From positions 1 through 5,594 of the forward strand of contig JABMDE010000067.1 in NCBI GenBank assembly GCA_015904055.1: 5,594 bases of DNA, written 5' to 3'. The notes under the pieces were generated by a model. That model searched no databases. It was not told the DNA's origin and saw only the letters and a program-made list of their open reading frames with translations. A program made the position numbers and the translations under genes. Origin of the DNA: Nitrospira sp. GTDB taxonomy: Bacteria > Nitrospirota > Nitrospiria > Nitrospirales > Nitrospiraceae. This document shows, in pieces, positions 1 to 5,594 of this stretch; position 1 is the stretch's first letter, and each line of letters opens with the position of its first letter.

Positions 1-415
1 ATTGCCGGACAACTATCGCGGCATGCTGGCGCTGCTGCGCTACGACGATGGAACGGAAAAATGCGTCGGCTGCGACCTGTGCGAAGCCGCCTGTCCCTCA
101 CGCGTCATCCGCGTGGTCAGCGCCGAAGTCCCCGGCGAACCGACGAAGCGTTATTCCAAGGAATATTACATGGACATGACCCGCTGCCTGTTCTGCGGCA
201 TGTGCGTGGACGCCTGTCCCGTCGATGCACTGGGCATGACGCGGGAATTCGAATGGGCGGTCTACGACAAACGGCAGCTTCACTTGAACAAGGAGCAACT
301 CCTCGCAATCGGCGACCGCTCATATCCGGTCCGCGAGAAGCGTCTGGAGCTGCAGCATCCGAACACGGCCTTCTTCAACGTCGCGTTCAAGCACATACCG
401 CAAAAACCGGAATGA
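1..415 (+). CDS. nuoI: NADH-quinone oxidoreductase subunit I (NuoI), 5'-truncated by the window edge
   Basis: NuoI is the peripheral-arm subunit of complex I that carries clusters N6a and N6b and relays electrons towards the quinone site at the membrane interface. The visible 137 codons contain two CxxCxxCxxxCP motifs. Counting from the TTG at position 2, their cysteines are at 21, 24, 27 and 31, and at 62, 65, 68 and 72. The spacing between motifs is about two residues longer than I recall for E. coli NuoI. The segment after the second motif (FEWAVYDKRQL...NKEQLL) matches the conserved NuoI tail. The reading frame is open to the left edge. By comparison with the E. coli protein, roughly 40 N-terminal residues lie outside the window, so the TTG at position 2 is an internal Leu codon and not the start. 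The stop is TGA at 413-415. nuoJ follows after 87 nt. Identification is secure; the related HycF/ferredoxin-type subunits are less likely given the nuoJKLMN context. Confidence 0.96.
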   Translation, partial: LPDNYRGMLALLRYDDGTEKCVGCDLCEAACPSRVIRVVSAEVPGEPTKRYSKEYYMDMTRCLFCGMCVDACPVDALGMTREFEWAVYDKRQLHLNKEQLLAIGDRSYPVREKRLELQHPNTAFFNVAFKHIPQKPE

Positions 416-490
416 TGAGCAGAATTGACCATCGACTGACCGGCCGGCACCGCCGAGTCGCGCCGGTGATGTTACGCTCCTGTTGACAGC

Positions 491-494
491 GAGG
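491..494 (+). promoter_or_regulatory. Ribosome binding site for nuoJ
   Basis: GAGG lies 8 nt upstream of the GTG at 503. It supports this non-ATG start. An in-frame TGA at 467-469, with no other ATG, GTG or TTG codon in between, leaves GTG 503 as the earliest possible start. Confidence 0.7.
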
Positions 495-502
495 ATCCTA
501 TC

Positions 503-1021
503 GTGGCGCAGTTGTTTTTTGGATATTTTGCCGGAGTCATCGCGTTAACCGCGGTGCTCGTGGTCGCGCTCAGAAACCCCATCTATAGCGCGCTGTCTCT
601 GTTGATCTTGTTTTTCCATGTAGCCGGGTTGTACGTCACGCTCCACGCCGAGTTCCTCGCTGCCGTCCAACTCATCGTGTATGCCGGCGCCATTTTGGTG
701 TTGTATCTGTTCGTCGTCATGCTGCTGAACCTCAAACAGGACGACCGGTACCACCACCAATGGCGGATGGCCGCATTCGTCTGCGTCCCCTTGCTGCTGG
801 AGTTCCTGGTGCTGCTGGCCGGCAACGGTGTGGCTCCGCAACCGGGCCCGCTCACGGCCGAACAGACAACCGCGATGGGCGACAATACGATGGCCATCGG
901 CACGACGCTGTTTACGACCTATCTCTTCCCCTTCGAAGTCGCCTCCCTGATTCTTCTCGTAGCAATGATCGGCGCCATCATCCTTGCTAAGCGGGACATT
1001 GGCGAAGGCGGTGAAACATGA
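503..1021 (+). CDS. nuoJ: NADH-quinone oxidoreductase subunit J (NuoJ)
   Basis: NuoJ is a small inner-membrane subunit of complex I, placed between the quinone-site subunit NuoH and the pump modules. The 172-residue product is close to the usual length (E. coli about 184). Five hydrophobic segments are visible, at about 5-23, 28-47, 53-76, 89-106 and 140-163. The third is the family hallmark: [20 protein letters not shown] (residues 55-74), including the Tyr60-Ala-Gly62 region that forms the pi-bulge of transmembrane helix 3 and is proposed to switch conformation during turnover. A short polar loop ([11 protein letters not shown], 78-88) separates helices 3 and 4. A Pro/Thr-rich loop (about 110-135) precedes the last helix. 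The start is GTG with a good GAGG site. Stop TGA at 1019-1021 is followed by 79 nt before nuoK, rather than the tight overlap often seen in nuoJ-nuoK pairs. Confidence 0.96.
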   Translation: MAQLFFGYFAGVIALTAVLVVALRNPIYSALSLLILFFHVAGLYVTLHAEFLAAVQLIVYAGAILVLYLFVVMLLNLKQDDRYHHQWRMAAFVCVPLLLEFLVLLAGNGVAPQPGPLTAEQTTAMGDNTMAIGTTLFTTYLFPFEVASLILLVAMIGAIILAKRDIGEGGET

Positions 1022-1091
1022 GCCAGCCACTGTGTGCCGAAGCCCCACAGAGCATGCGGCTGACCGTGTTTATTTGTCCGCCACGTTTCAC

Positions 1092-1095
1092 GAGG
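1092..1095 (+). promoter_or_regulatory. Ribosome binding site deciding the nuoK start
   Basis: GAGG sits 5 nt before ATG 1101. The nuoK frame stays open upstream to an ATG at 984, inside nuoJ. This site and the family's usual N-terminus favour ATG 1101. Confidence 0.7.
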
Positions 1096-1100
1096 CAGCC

Positions 1101-1406
1101 ATGACGATTCCTATTTCGTATTACCTCATCCTCAGCGCAATCGTCTTTTTGACGGGTGTGGTCGGAGTACTAATTCGACGCAACATTATCGCCATCCTTC
1201 TATCGGTCGAGCTGATGCTGAATGCGACGAATATCAACTTTGTCGCATTTTCAGAATACCTCCACGACATGGGCGGACAGGTATTCGTATTTTTTGCCCT
1301 GACCGTCGCGGCAGCCGAAGTGGCCGTCGGACTGGCTATCATCATCGCGCTCCATCGCGCTAAAGACAGCATCAATATCGAAGAATTCAATTTGCTGAAA
1401 TGGTAA
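1101..1406 (+). CDS. nuoK: NADH-quinone oxidoreductase subunit K (NuoK)
   Basis: NuoK is the three-helix membrane subunit of complex I, homologous to MrpC/MnhC, that sits next to NuoJ and contributes to the proton pathway. The product from ATG 1101 is 101 residues, almost exactly the family length (E. coli 100). Helices are at about 5-24, 29-50 and 60-84. The two buried glutamates needed for coupling are present: Glu37 in [10 protein letters not shown] and Glu73 in [10 protein letters not shown]. They match E. coli Glu36 and Glu72 with a one-residue offset. The cytosolic Arg26-Arg27 pair is also conserved. The frame could be extended to 984, giving 140 residues, but the added residues are hydrophilic, overlap nuoJ and have no counterpart in the family. 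Stop is TAA at 1404-1406. The gap to nuoL is 103 nt and contains the heptamer repeats described separately. Confidence 0.97.
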   Translation: MTIPISYYLILSAIVFLTGVVGVLIRRNIIAILLSVELMLNATNINFVAFSEYLHDMGGQVFVFFALTVAAAEVAVGLAIIIALHRAKDSINIEEFNLLKW

Positions 1407-1413
1407 TCAATCC

Positions 1414-1500
1414 GTTAATGGTCATTCGTCAACCGTCATACGTGGGATTCGCAGAATTGGCCGTTGATATTATTTTTCGTTTAACGTTTGACGTTTGACG
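1414..1500 (+). repeat. Two facing arrays of degenerate 7-nt repeats forming an imperfect inverted repeat
   Basis: The left array reads GTTAATG, GTCATTC, GTCAACC, GTCATAC in register at 1414-1441. The right array reads CGTTTAA, CGTTTGA, CGTTTGA, CG at 1478-1500. Bases 1427-1442 pair with 1485-1500 at 14 of 16 positions (mismatches at 1433/1494 and 1439/1488). One more pair, 1443/1484, gives a possible hairpin with a loop of about 40 nt. The right arm ends 9 nt before the preferred nuoL ATG. A lone related unit (CGTTTCACG) occurs at 1084-1092, just before nuoK. The repeats are directly visible; any function is unknown. Confidence 0.65.
1465..1473 (+). promoter_or_regulatory. Possible extended -10 promoter element upstream of nuoL (weak)
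   Basis: TGATATTAT fits the extended -10 form TGnTATAAT with one mismatch in the hexamer. It lies in the most AT-rich part of the nuoK-nuoL gap. No convincing -35 element sits 16-18 nt upstream. If real, it would start transcripts near 1480, inside the right heptamer array, and give nuoLMN an extra internal promoter. Chance occurrence is quite possible. Confidence 0.2.
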
Positions 1501-1509
1501 GCTTTCACC

Positions 1510-3408
1510 ATGCTCTACACACTCATCCCATTTCTTCCGCTGGCCGCGTTTCTGGTGCTTGGCCTCGGTGGAGCGCGCATCAAGGAACAGGCTCACCTCG
1601 TGGCCGTTCCAGCCGTCCTGTTGTCATGCCTGTTATCCATCGGTGCATTTACCGAGGTGGCCTCCGGATCCGTCATCTCCGTTCCGCTCTACACCTGGCT
1701 CACATCCGGCAATCTGGACGTACATATCGGCCTCTATATCGACCGCCTCACCGCCGTCATGCTCCTGCTCGTCACCATCGTGAGTTCGCTGGTGCACATT
1801 TATACGATCGGCTACATGCACGGCGAGCCGGGATATGCCCGTTTCTTCAGCTATATCGCGCTGTTTACCTTTTCGATGTTAATGCTGGTGCTGGCCGACA
1901 ATCTGCTTCAGCTGTTCGTCTTCTGGGAAGCCGTCGGCCTCTGCTCTTATTTGCTGATCGGGCATTGGTATGAACGCGCGTCGGCCTGCTCGGCGGCGAC
2001 CAAAGCCTTTCTCGTCAATCGCGTCGGCGACTTCGGATTTCTGCTGGGCCTCCTGCTGGTCTGGTACAGCTTCGGCTCGCTGAATTATCACGACATTTTC
2101 CCGGCCGCGCATGAGGCCGCCAATCAAACGATCAACCTCTTGAGCCCCCTGGGTGGGATCTGGGACGTGTCGCTCTTCACCCTCATCGGCCTTCTCCTGT
2201 TCACAGGCGCGATCGGCAAATCGGCGCAAGTCCCGTTGCATGTCTGGTTGCCCGATGCCATGGAAGGCCCCACTCCCATTTCGGCCCTGATCCATGCGGC
2301 TACGATGGTGACTGCCGGTGTGTTCATGGTCGCACGTCTCGCACCACTCTATAACCTGTCCCCGGTGGCCATGCAGGTCGTCGCCCTGGTCGGCGCTGCG
2401 ACAATGGTCGTGGGCGCCACGATTGCACTGACTCAAACGGACATCAAGCGTGTGGTGGCCTACTCGACGGTCAGCCAACTCGGCTATATGGTCATGGCCT
2501 GCGGTCTCGGCGCCTATGCATCGGGCATGTACCACTTGCTGACACATGGCGCCTTCAAAGCCTTGCTGTTCTTGGGGTGCGGCTCTGTCATCGTAGCACT
2601 ACACCATGAACAGGACATCCGCCGCATGGGTGGGCTCAAGGACAAATTGCCGGTCACGTACTGGACATTCGTCATCGGATCGCTCGCCTTGGCAGGCTTC
2701 CCCCTCACGGCAGGCTTCTTCAGCAAAGATGCTGTCCTGGTTTCCGCTTGGTTGTCAGGGTCGCTGGGACAAGTGCTCGCGGTGTTGGGACTGCTCACAG
2801 CACTCATGACAGCCTTCTATAGTTTCCGGCTGGTGTTCGTGACATTTTGGGGACCGTCGCATGTCGATCCACATCATGCGGATCATATTCATGAACCGTC
2901 ACGGACCATCACTGTGCCGCTTCTAATCCTGGCTGTCCTCAGTATCCTGACCGGGTACCTTGGCATTCCGTCATTCCTTGAGCCGGTCTTTTCGACGGGG
3001 AGCGAACATACAGGGGAACATGGCGCGGCAGGCTTGGGGATCATGATCGCGGCGACCGCGATGGGACTTGCGGGCATTGCCGGAGCGTATTACGTCTACG
3101 TATTGAATCCGGATCTGCCGGATCGACTCGCCCAGCAGTGGGAAAGTCTTTACAGAGGCTCGTTGAACAAGTGGTACGTTGATGAGGCGTACGATCGCGC
3201 CTTCGTCAAGCCGACCATGACGGCGGCCTCTGAATTATGGAAACGCGTCGACGTTGACGTGATCGACGGCGCCGTCAACGGCGTCGCTCGCGGCGTCGCC
3301 TGGAGCGGATGGCTGCTCCGGCTGGTCCAAAGCGGACAGACACAGCATTACGCATTGGCAATGGCAGGCGGCATCGTCGTCCTTGTCACGATGCTCATCC
3401 TGTTTTAG
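1510..3408 (+). CDS. nuoL: NADH-quinone oxidoreductase subunit L (NuoL)
   Basis: NuoL is the distal antiporter-like proton pump of complex I, with a C-terminal lateral helix that runs along the membrane arm. The 632-residue product is full length (E. coli 613). Key residues are present: Glu140 in FVFWEAVGLCSYLLIG, Asp174 in NRVGDFGF, Lys237 in GAIGKSAQVPLHVWLPDA, His262 in ALIHAATMV, Lys350 in HGAFKALLFLG, and Lys406-Asp407 in GFFSKDAVL. These match E. coli Glu144, Asp178, Lys229, His254, Lys342 and Lys399-Asp400. A histidine-rich loop (HVDPHHADHIHE, from 451) is typical of the family. The motif NKWYVDEAYDR (from 553) lies in the lateral-helix region, and a final hydrophobic segment ends the protein. 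The start could be TTG 1495 (5 codons longer) or ATG 1510; an in-frame TGA at 1489-1491 excludes anything earlier. ATG is preferred because TTG 1495 lies inside the heptamer repeat. Neither has a good Shine-Dalgarno site. Stop is TAG at 3406-3408. Confidence 0.96.
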   Translation: MLYTLIPFLPLAAFLVLGLGGARIKEQAHLVAVPAVLLSCLLSIGAFTEVASGSVISVPLYTWLTSGNLDVHIGLYIDRLTAVMLLLVTIVSSLVHIYTIGYMHGEPGYARFFSYIALFTFSMLMLVLADNLLQLFVFWEAVGLCSYLLIGHWYERASACSAATKAFLVNRVGDFGFLLGLLLVWYSFGSLNYHDIFPAAHEAANQTINLLSPLGGIWDVSLFTLIGLLLFTGAIGKSAQVPLHVWLPDAMEGPTPISALIHAATMVTAGVFMVARLAPLYNLSPVAMQVVALVGAATMVVGATIALTQTDIKRVVAYSTVSQLGYMVMACGLGAYASGMYHLLTHGAFKALLFLGCGSVIVALHHEQDIRRMGGLKDKLPVTYWTFVIGSLALAGFPLTAGFFSKDAVLVSAWLSGSLGQVLAVLGLLTALMTAFYSFRLVFVTFWGPSHVDPHHADHIHEPSRTITVPLLILAVLSILTGYLGIPSFLEPVFSTGSEHTGEHGAAGLGIMIAATAMGLAGIAGAYYVYVLNPDLPDRLAQQWESLYRGSLNKWYVDEAYDRAFVKPTMTAASELWKRVDVDVIDGAVNGVARGVAWSGWLLRLVQSGQTQHYALAMAGGIVVLVTMLILF

Positions 3409-3421
3409 GAGATCCGTCACT

Positions 3422-3456
3422 GGTCGTTGGGCTATGGGAACACCGACCGCGTAGCC
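3422..3456 (+). other. Two alternative small hairpins in the nuoL-nuoM gap
   Basis: Bases 3422-3429 can pair with 3441-3448 (five pairs, one mismatch, two pairs). Bases 3430-3436 can pair with 3450-3456 (seven pairs including one G-T, loop 13 nt). The strands interleave, so only one hairpin can form at a time. There is no T-run afterwards, so neither looks like a terminator. Such pairing could arise by chance in 70 nt. Confidence 0.25.
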
Positions 3457-3478
3457 TCCGGCGAATGATAAGTAACGC

Positions 3479-5032
3479 ATGACACATTCTTTTCCCTGGC
3501 TCACCCTGCTCATCGTCCTCCCGCTGGCCGGAGCGGTCGCGCTGTGTGTTGTAAAGGAGAGCAGCGTCCGCTTGATTGCACTCGGCATCACCGCCGCCGA
3601 TCTGCTGCTCTCACTCCCTCTCTGGTGGCTCTTCGACTCATCATCAGGCGGCATGCAATTCAACGAGACGGCGCTATGGATCTCCACCCCGCCGATTCAC
3701 TACCGGCTGGGTCTCGACGGCATTAGTTTGCCGCTCGTCCTGATGACAACGATGCTGATGCCTCTCTGTGTGCTGATTTCCTGGCATTCAATCAACCAGC
3801 GGATCAGAAGCTTCATGGCTATGCTGCTGGTCATGGAAGGCGCAATGATCGGCGTCTTTGCCGCACTCGACTTCGTACTGTTCTATGTGTTTTGGGAAGC
3901 GATGCTGATTCCCATGTATCTCTTGATCGGTGTGTGGGGGGGGCCAAATCGAATCTACGCCGCAGTGAAGTTTTTCTTGTACACCCTGGTCGGAAGCGTG
4001 CTGCTCCTCGTCGCGATTCTTGCGTTGTACTTCCAGAGCGGCCATACCTTCGACATCGTTCAATTAAGCCAGACCGCTGTCCCGGCGTCGTTGCAGTTCT
4101 GGCTCTTTCTTGCATTCTTCGCCGCCTTTGCCGTGAAAGTTCCGATGTTCCCATTCCATACCTGGCTGCCTGATGCGCACGTGGAAGCGCCCACCGCCGG
4201 GAGCGTGATCCTCGCCAGCGTGCTGCTCAAGATGGGAGGCTATGGATTCGTCCGGTTCAGTCTGCCGATGTTGCCCGATGCCTCACAGGCCTTCGCGCCG
4301 CTGATGGTCACACTCTCGATCGTTGCCATCATCTACGGCGCCTACATGGCGCTGGCCCAGGCCGACCTGAAAAAGCTCATCGCCTATTCGAGTGTCAGCC
4401 ATATGGGATTCGTCACACTGGGGCTATTCACGTTCAACATCCAGGGGATCGAAGGCGCCGTGATGCAGATGGTCAACCACGGCATCACCACCGGCGGCCT
4501 CTTCCTCTGCGTCGGTGTGATTTATGAACGCACCCACAGTCGCCAGATCACCGACAATGCGGGATTGACCAAACCGATGCCGCGCTATGCCACACTCCTG
4601 GTCATCTTCGCGCTCTCCTCGCTTGGACTGCCCGGCACCAACAGTTTCGTCGGCGAGTTCATGGTGCTCGCGGGCACGTTCATCTGGAGCAAGCTTGCAA
4701 CAGCCCTGGCCTCACTCGGAATTATTCTCGCTGCCGCCTATATGCTCTGGATGATCCAACGTGTCGCATTCGGCCTTCCGTCACCTCATGTGTTGCCGGC
4801 GCTTCGCGACCTGGACCGCCGGGAGATGGGCACACTGATTCCGCTCGTGATACTGGTCTTTTTAATCGGGATCTTCCCGAACCCGATACTGACCCGCATG
4901 CACGCAAGCGTGAATCAGGTCCTTGCCCGCACATCAATTCCTACTGCAGCAACAGCAATGAGCCCTGATGATCAGCTTTTGCCGGCACCAACGGACGGAG
5001 ATTCTCTGGCCATGGAGACACCCGGGCCATGA
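3479..5032 (+). CDS. nuoM: NADH-quinone oxidoreductase subunit M (NuoM)
   Basis: NuoM is the middle antiporter-like proton-pumping subunit of the complex I membrane arm, between NuoN and NuoL. The 517 residues are near the usual length (E. coli 509). Conserved features are LGLDGISLPLV (77-87), Glu140 in FYVFWEAMLIPMYLLIGVWG, Lys220 in AVKVPMFPFHTWLPDAHVEA, Lys251 in SVLLKMGGYG, QADLKKLIAYSSVSHMGF (294-311), and Glu393 in SFVGEFMVLAG. These correspond to E. coli Glu144, Lys234, Lys265 and Glu407, the proposed proton-channel residues. An in-frame TAA at 3473-3475 lies one codon before ATG 3479, so this is the earliest start. No clear Shine-Dalgarno sequence precedes it. The last 25-30 residues (after NQVLARTS) are a polar, Pro/Asp-rich tail beyond the final helix. 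The gene contains a run of eight G at 3936-3943 with the frame intact. Its TGA stop (5030-5032) overlaps the nuoN start. Confidence 0.97.
   Translation: MTHSFPWLTLLIVLPLAGAVALCVVKESSVRLIALGITAADLLLSLPLWWLFDSSSGGMQFNETALWISTPPIHYRLGLDGISLPLVLMTTMLMPLCVLISWHSINQRIRSFMAMLLVMEGAMIGVFAALDFVLFYVFWEAMLIPMYLLIGVWGGPNRIYAAVKFFLYTLVGSVLLLVAILALYFQSGHTFDIVQLSQTAVPASLQFWLFLAFFAAFAVKVPMFPFHTWLPDAHVEAPTAGSVILASVLLKMGGYGFVRFSLPMLPDASQAFAPLMVTLSIVAIIYGAYMALAQADLKKLIAYSSVSHMGFVTLGLFTFNIQGIEGAVMQMVNHGITTGGLFLCVGVIYERTHSRQITDNAGLTKPMPRYATLLVIFALSSLGLPGTNSFVGEFMVLAGTFIWSKLATALASLGIILAAAYMLWMIQRVAFGLPSPHVLPALRDLDRREMGTLIPLVILVFLIGIFPNPILTRMHASVNQVLARTSIPTAATAMSPDDQLLPAPTDGDSLAMETPGP
5014..5017 (+). promoter_or_regulatory. 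Probable ribosome binding site for nuoN, inside the end of nuoM
   Basis: GGAG lies 11 nt before ATG 5029. That is slightly long but usable spacing, and the ATGA overlap means translation of nuoM can also feed ribosomes to nuoN. Confidence 0.45.
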
Positions 5033-5594
5033 CATTCTCACCCGGAGATCTGTTCCTCATTCTGCCCGAGCTGCTGGTGATCACCGCTGCCTGTCTCGTG
5101 CTCGTGCTCGATCCGGTGCTGTCATCATCTCAAAAAGACGGGCTGGCCTGGCTGAGCCTCGGCACATTGGCTATCTGCATGGGTTTGATCGCCTCGCAGA
5201 TGAACCATCCGGCATCGGCCTTCGGTGGGATCGTCATCATCGACGCCTATGCCTGTTTCTGGAAGCTGCTGCTCTGCTTCGTGACCGGCCTGACCGTCCT
5301 TCTGTCTCATACCTACTTGCGGGAAGAACGGCTGTATTTCGGCGAATACTACGGATTCGTACTGCTCTCGCTTTCCGGCATGATGGTCATGGTATCGGCA
5401 GCAGATCTCCTGACGATCTATCTCGGCACGGAATTGATGTCGCTCTCGCTCTATGTCATGGCAGGGCTCAAACGGTCTGAACCCCGCTCGCTGGAAGCCT
5501 CGGCAAAATACTTCGTGCTGGGCGCCTTCTCATCCGGCATTCTCCTGTACGGCATCTCCCTGCTCTACGGCGCCACCGGCAGCACCAGACTCCC
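5029..5594 (+). CDS. nuoN: NADH-quinone oxidoreductase subunit N (NuoN), 3'-truncated by the window edge
   Basis: NuoN is the third antiporter-like pump of the complex I membrane arm, closest to NuoK and NuoJ. I translated this frame from ATG 5029. It stays open to the window end, giving 188 full codons plus two bases, about 40% of the usual length (E. coli 485). The N-terminus (DLFLILPELLVITAACLVLV) is a typical NuoN first helix with the conserved Pro-Glu pair (13-14). Glu135 in YLGTELMSLSLYVMAG and Lys160 in EASAKYFVLGAFSSGILLYG match E. coli Glu133 and Lys158, the helix 5 and 6 channel residues. Hydrophobic segments are at about 7-28, 40-56, 74-93, 109-124, 127-146 and 160-180. The start overlaps the nuoM stop as ATGA, indicating translational coupling. 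The remaining helices and the stop lie outside the window. Confidence 0.95.
   Translation, partial: MTFSPGDLFLILPELLVITAACLVLVLDPVLSSSQKDGLAWLSLGTLAICMGLIASQMNHPASAFGGIVIIDAYACFWKLLLCFVTGLTVLLSHTYLREERLYFGEYYGFVLLSLSGMMVMVSAADLLTIYLGTELMSLSLYVMAGLKRSEPRSLEASAKYFVLGAFSSGILLYGISLLYGATGSTRL

Noticed and set aside
2..415. TTG at position 2 as the true start of the first gene
   Set aside because: NuoI normally has roughly 40 more residues before this point. The frame is open to the window edge, so the gene is cut and the TTG is an internal Leu codon.
444..468. GC-rich hairpin in the nuoI-nuoJ gap as a terminator
   Set aside because: Only about 5-bp stems form (CCGGC/GCCGG or CACCG/CGGTG) and no T-run follows. 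A terminator inside this operon would also be unexpected.
483..488. TTGACA resembling a -35 promoter box before nuoJ
   Set aside because: No -10-like sequence lies 16-18 nt downstream; that position is already inside the nuoJ coding start.
545..1048. Minus-strand open frame of 167 codons across nuoJ
   Set aside because: It mirrors nuoJ codons, has a composition typical of antisense frames, and matches no known family or plausible start signal.
1030..1050. CTGTG/CACAG hairpin in the nuoJ-nuoK gap
   Set aside because: Five base pairs with an 11-nt loop is within chance expectation, and no T-run or other signal is attached.
984..1100. Long nuoK start at ATG 984 giving 140 residues
   Set aside because: The extra 39 residues are polar, overlap nuoJ and do not belong to the NuoK family. 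ATG 1101 has a GAGG site and gives the standard 101 residues.
1879..2547. Minus-strand open frame of 222 codons inside nuoL
   Set aside because: It is the antisense of a conserved membrane-protein gene. Its product is a low-complexity string rich in His, Gln, Asp and Arg with no recognisable domain.
3434..3454. Tiny reading frame (ATG 3434, six codons) after the AGGAG at the nuoL stop
   Set aside because: The spacing of about 22 nt from AGGAG is too long and the peptide is too short to support as a gene.
4968..5480. Plus-strand open frame of 170 codons over the nuoM end and nuoN
   Set aside because: It is out of frame with nuoN, which is clearly recognisable in the 5029 frame. The alternative product is Arg/His-rich with no domain.

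Overview
The window is a continuous, all-plus-strand stretch of a bacterial complex I (NADH:quinone oxidoreductase, nuo) operon. The order is nuoI (5' end cut off), nuoJ, nuoK, nuoL, nuoM, nuoN (3' end cut off). Every gene is recognisable from its protein sequence, and the key ion-pathway residues of the membrane arm are intact. I see no mobile element, RNA gene, CRISPR array or unrelated accessory gene.

Layout: 1-415 is the C-terminal part of NuoI, the ferredoxin-like subunit carrying two [4Fe-4S] clusters. 503-1021 is NuoJ and 1101-1406 is NuoK, two small membrane subunits. 1510-3408 is NuoL and 3479-5032 is NuoM, both antiporter-like proton pumps. 5029-5594 is the first 188 codons of NuoN, the third antiporter-like subunit, which runs off the window. 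The gaps are about 87, 79, 103 and 70 nt, then a 4-nt ATGA overlap between nuoM and nuoN. In the assembled enzyme NuoI passes electrons towards the quinone site. NuoJ and NuoK link that site to the chain of pump modules N, M and L.

Organism: the moderately high GC content, the protein flavour (for example the NuoI and NuoM sequences) and short CGTTTGA-type heptamer repeats between genes suggest a Nitrospira-like bacterium. This rests on memory and inference only. A deltaproteobacterial or other gram-negative source cannot be excluded.

The coding content is ordinary. The most interesting part is the 103-nt nuoK-nuoL gap. It holds two small arrays of degenerate heptamers that are reverse complements of each other (14 of 16 positions pair), flanking an AT-rich segment with an extended -10-like motif and ending just before the nuoL start. 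No new biological system is evident.
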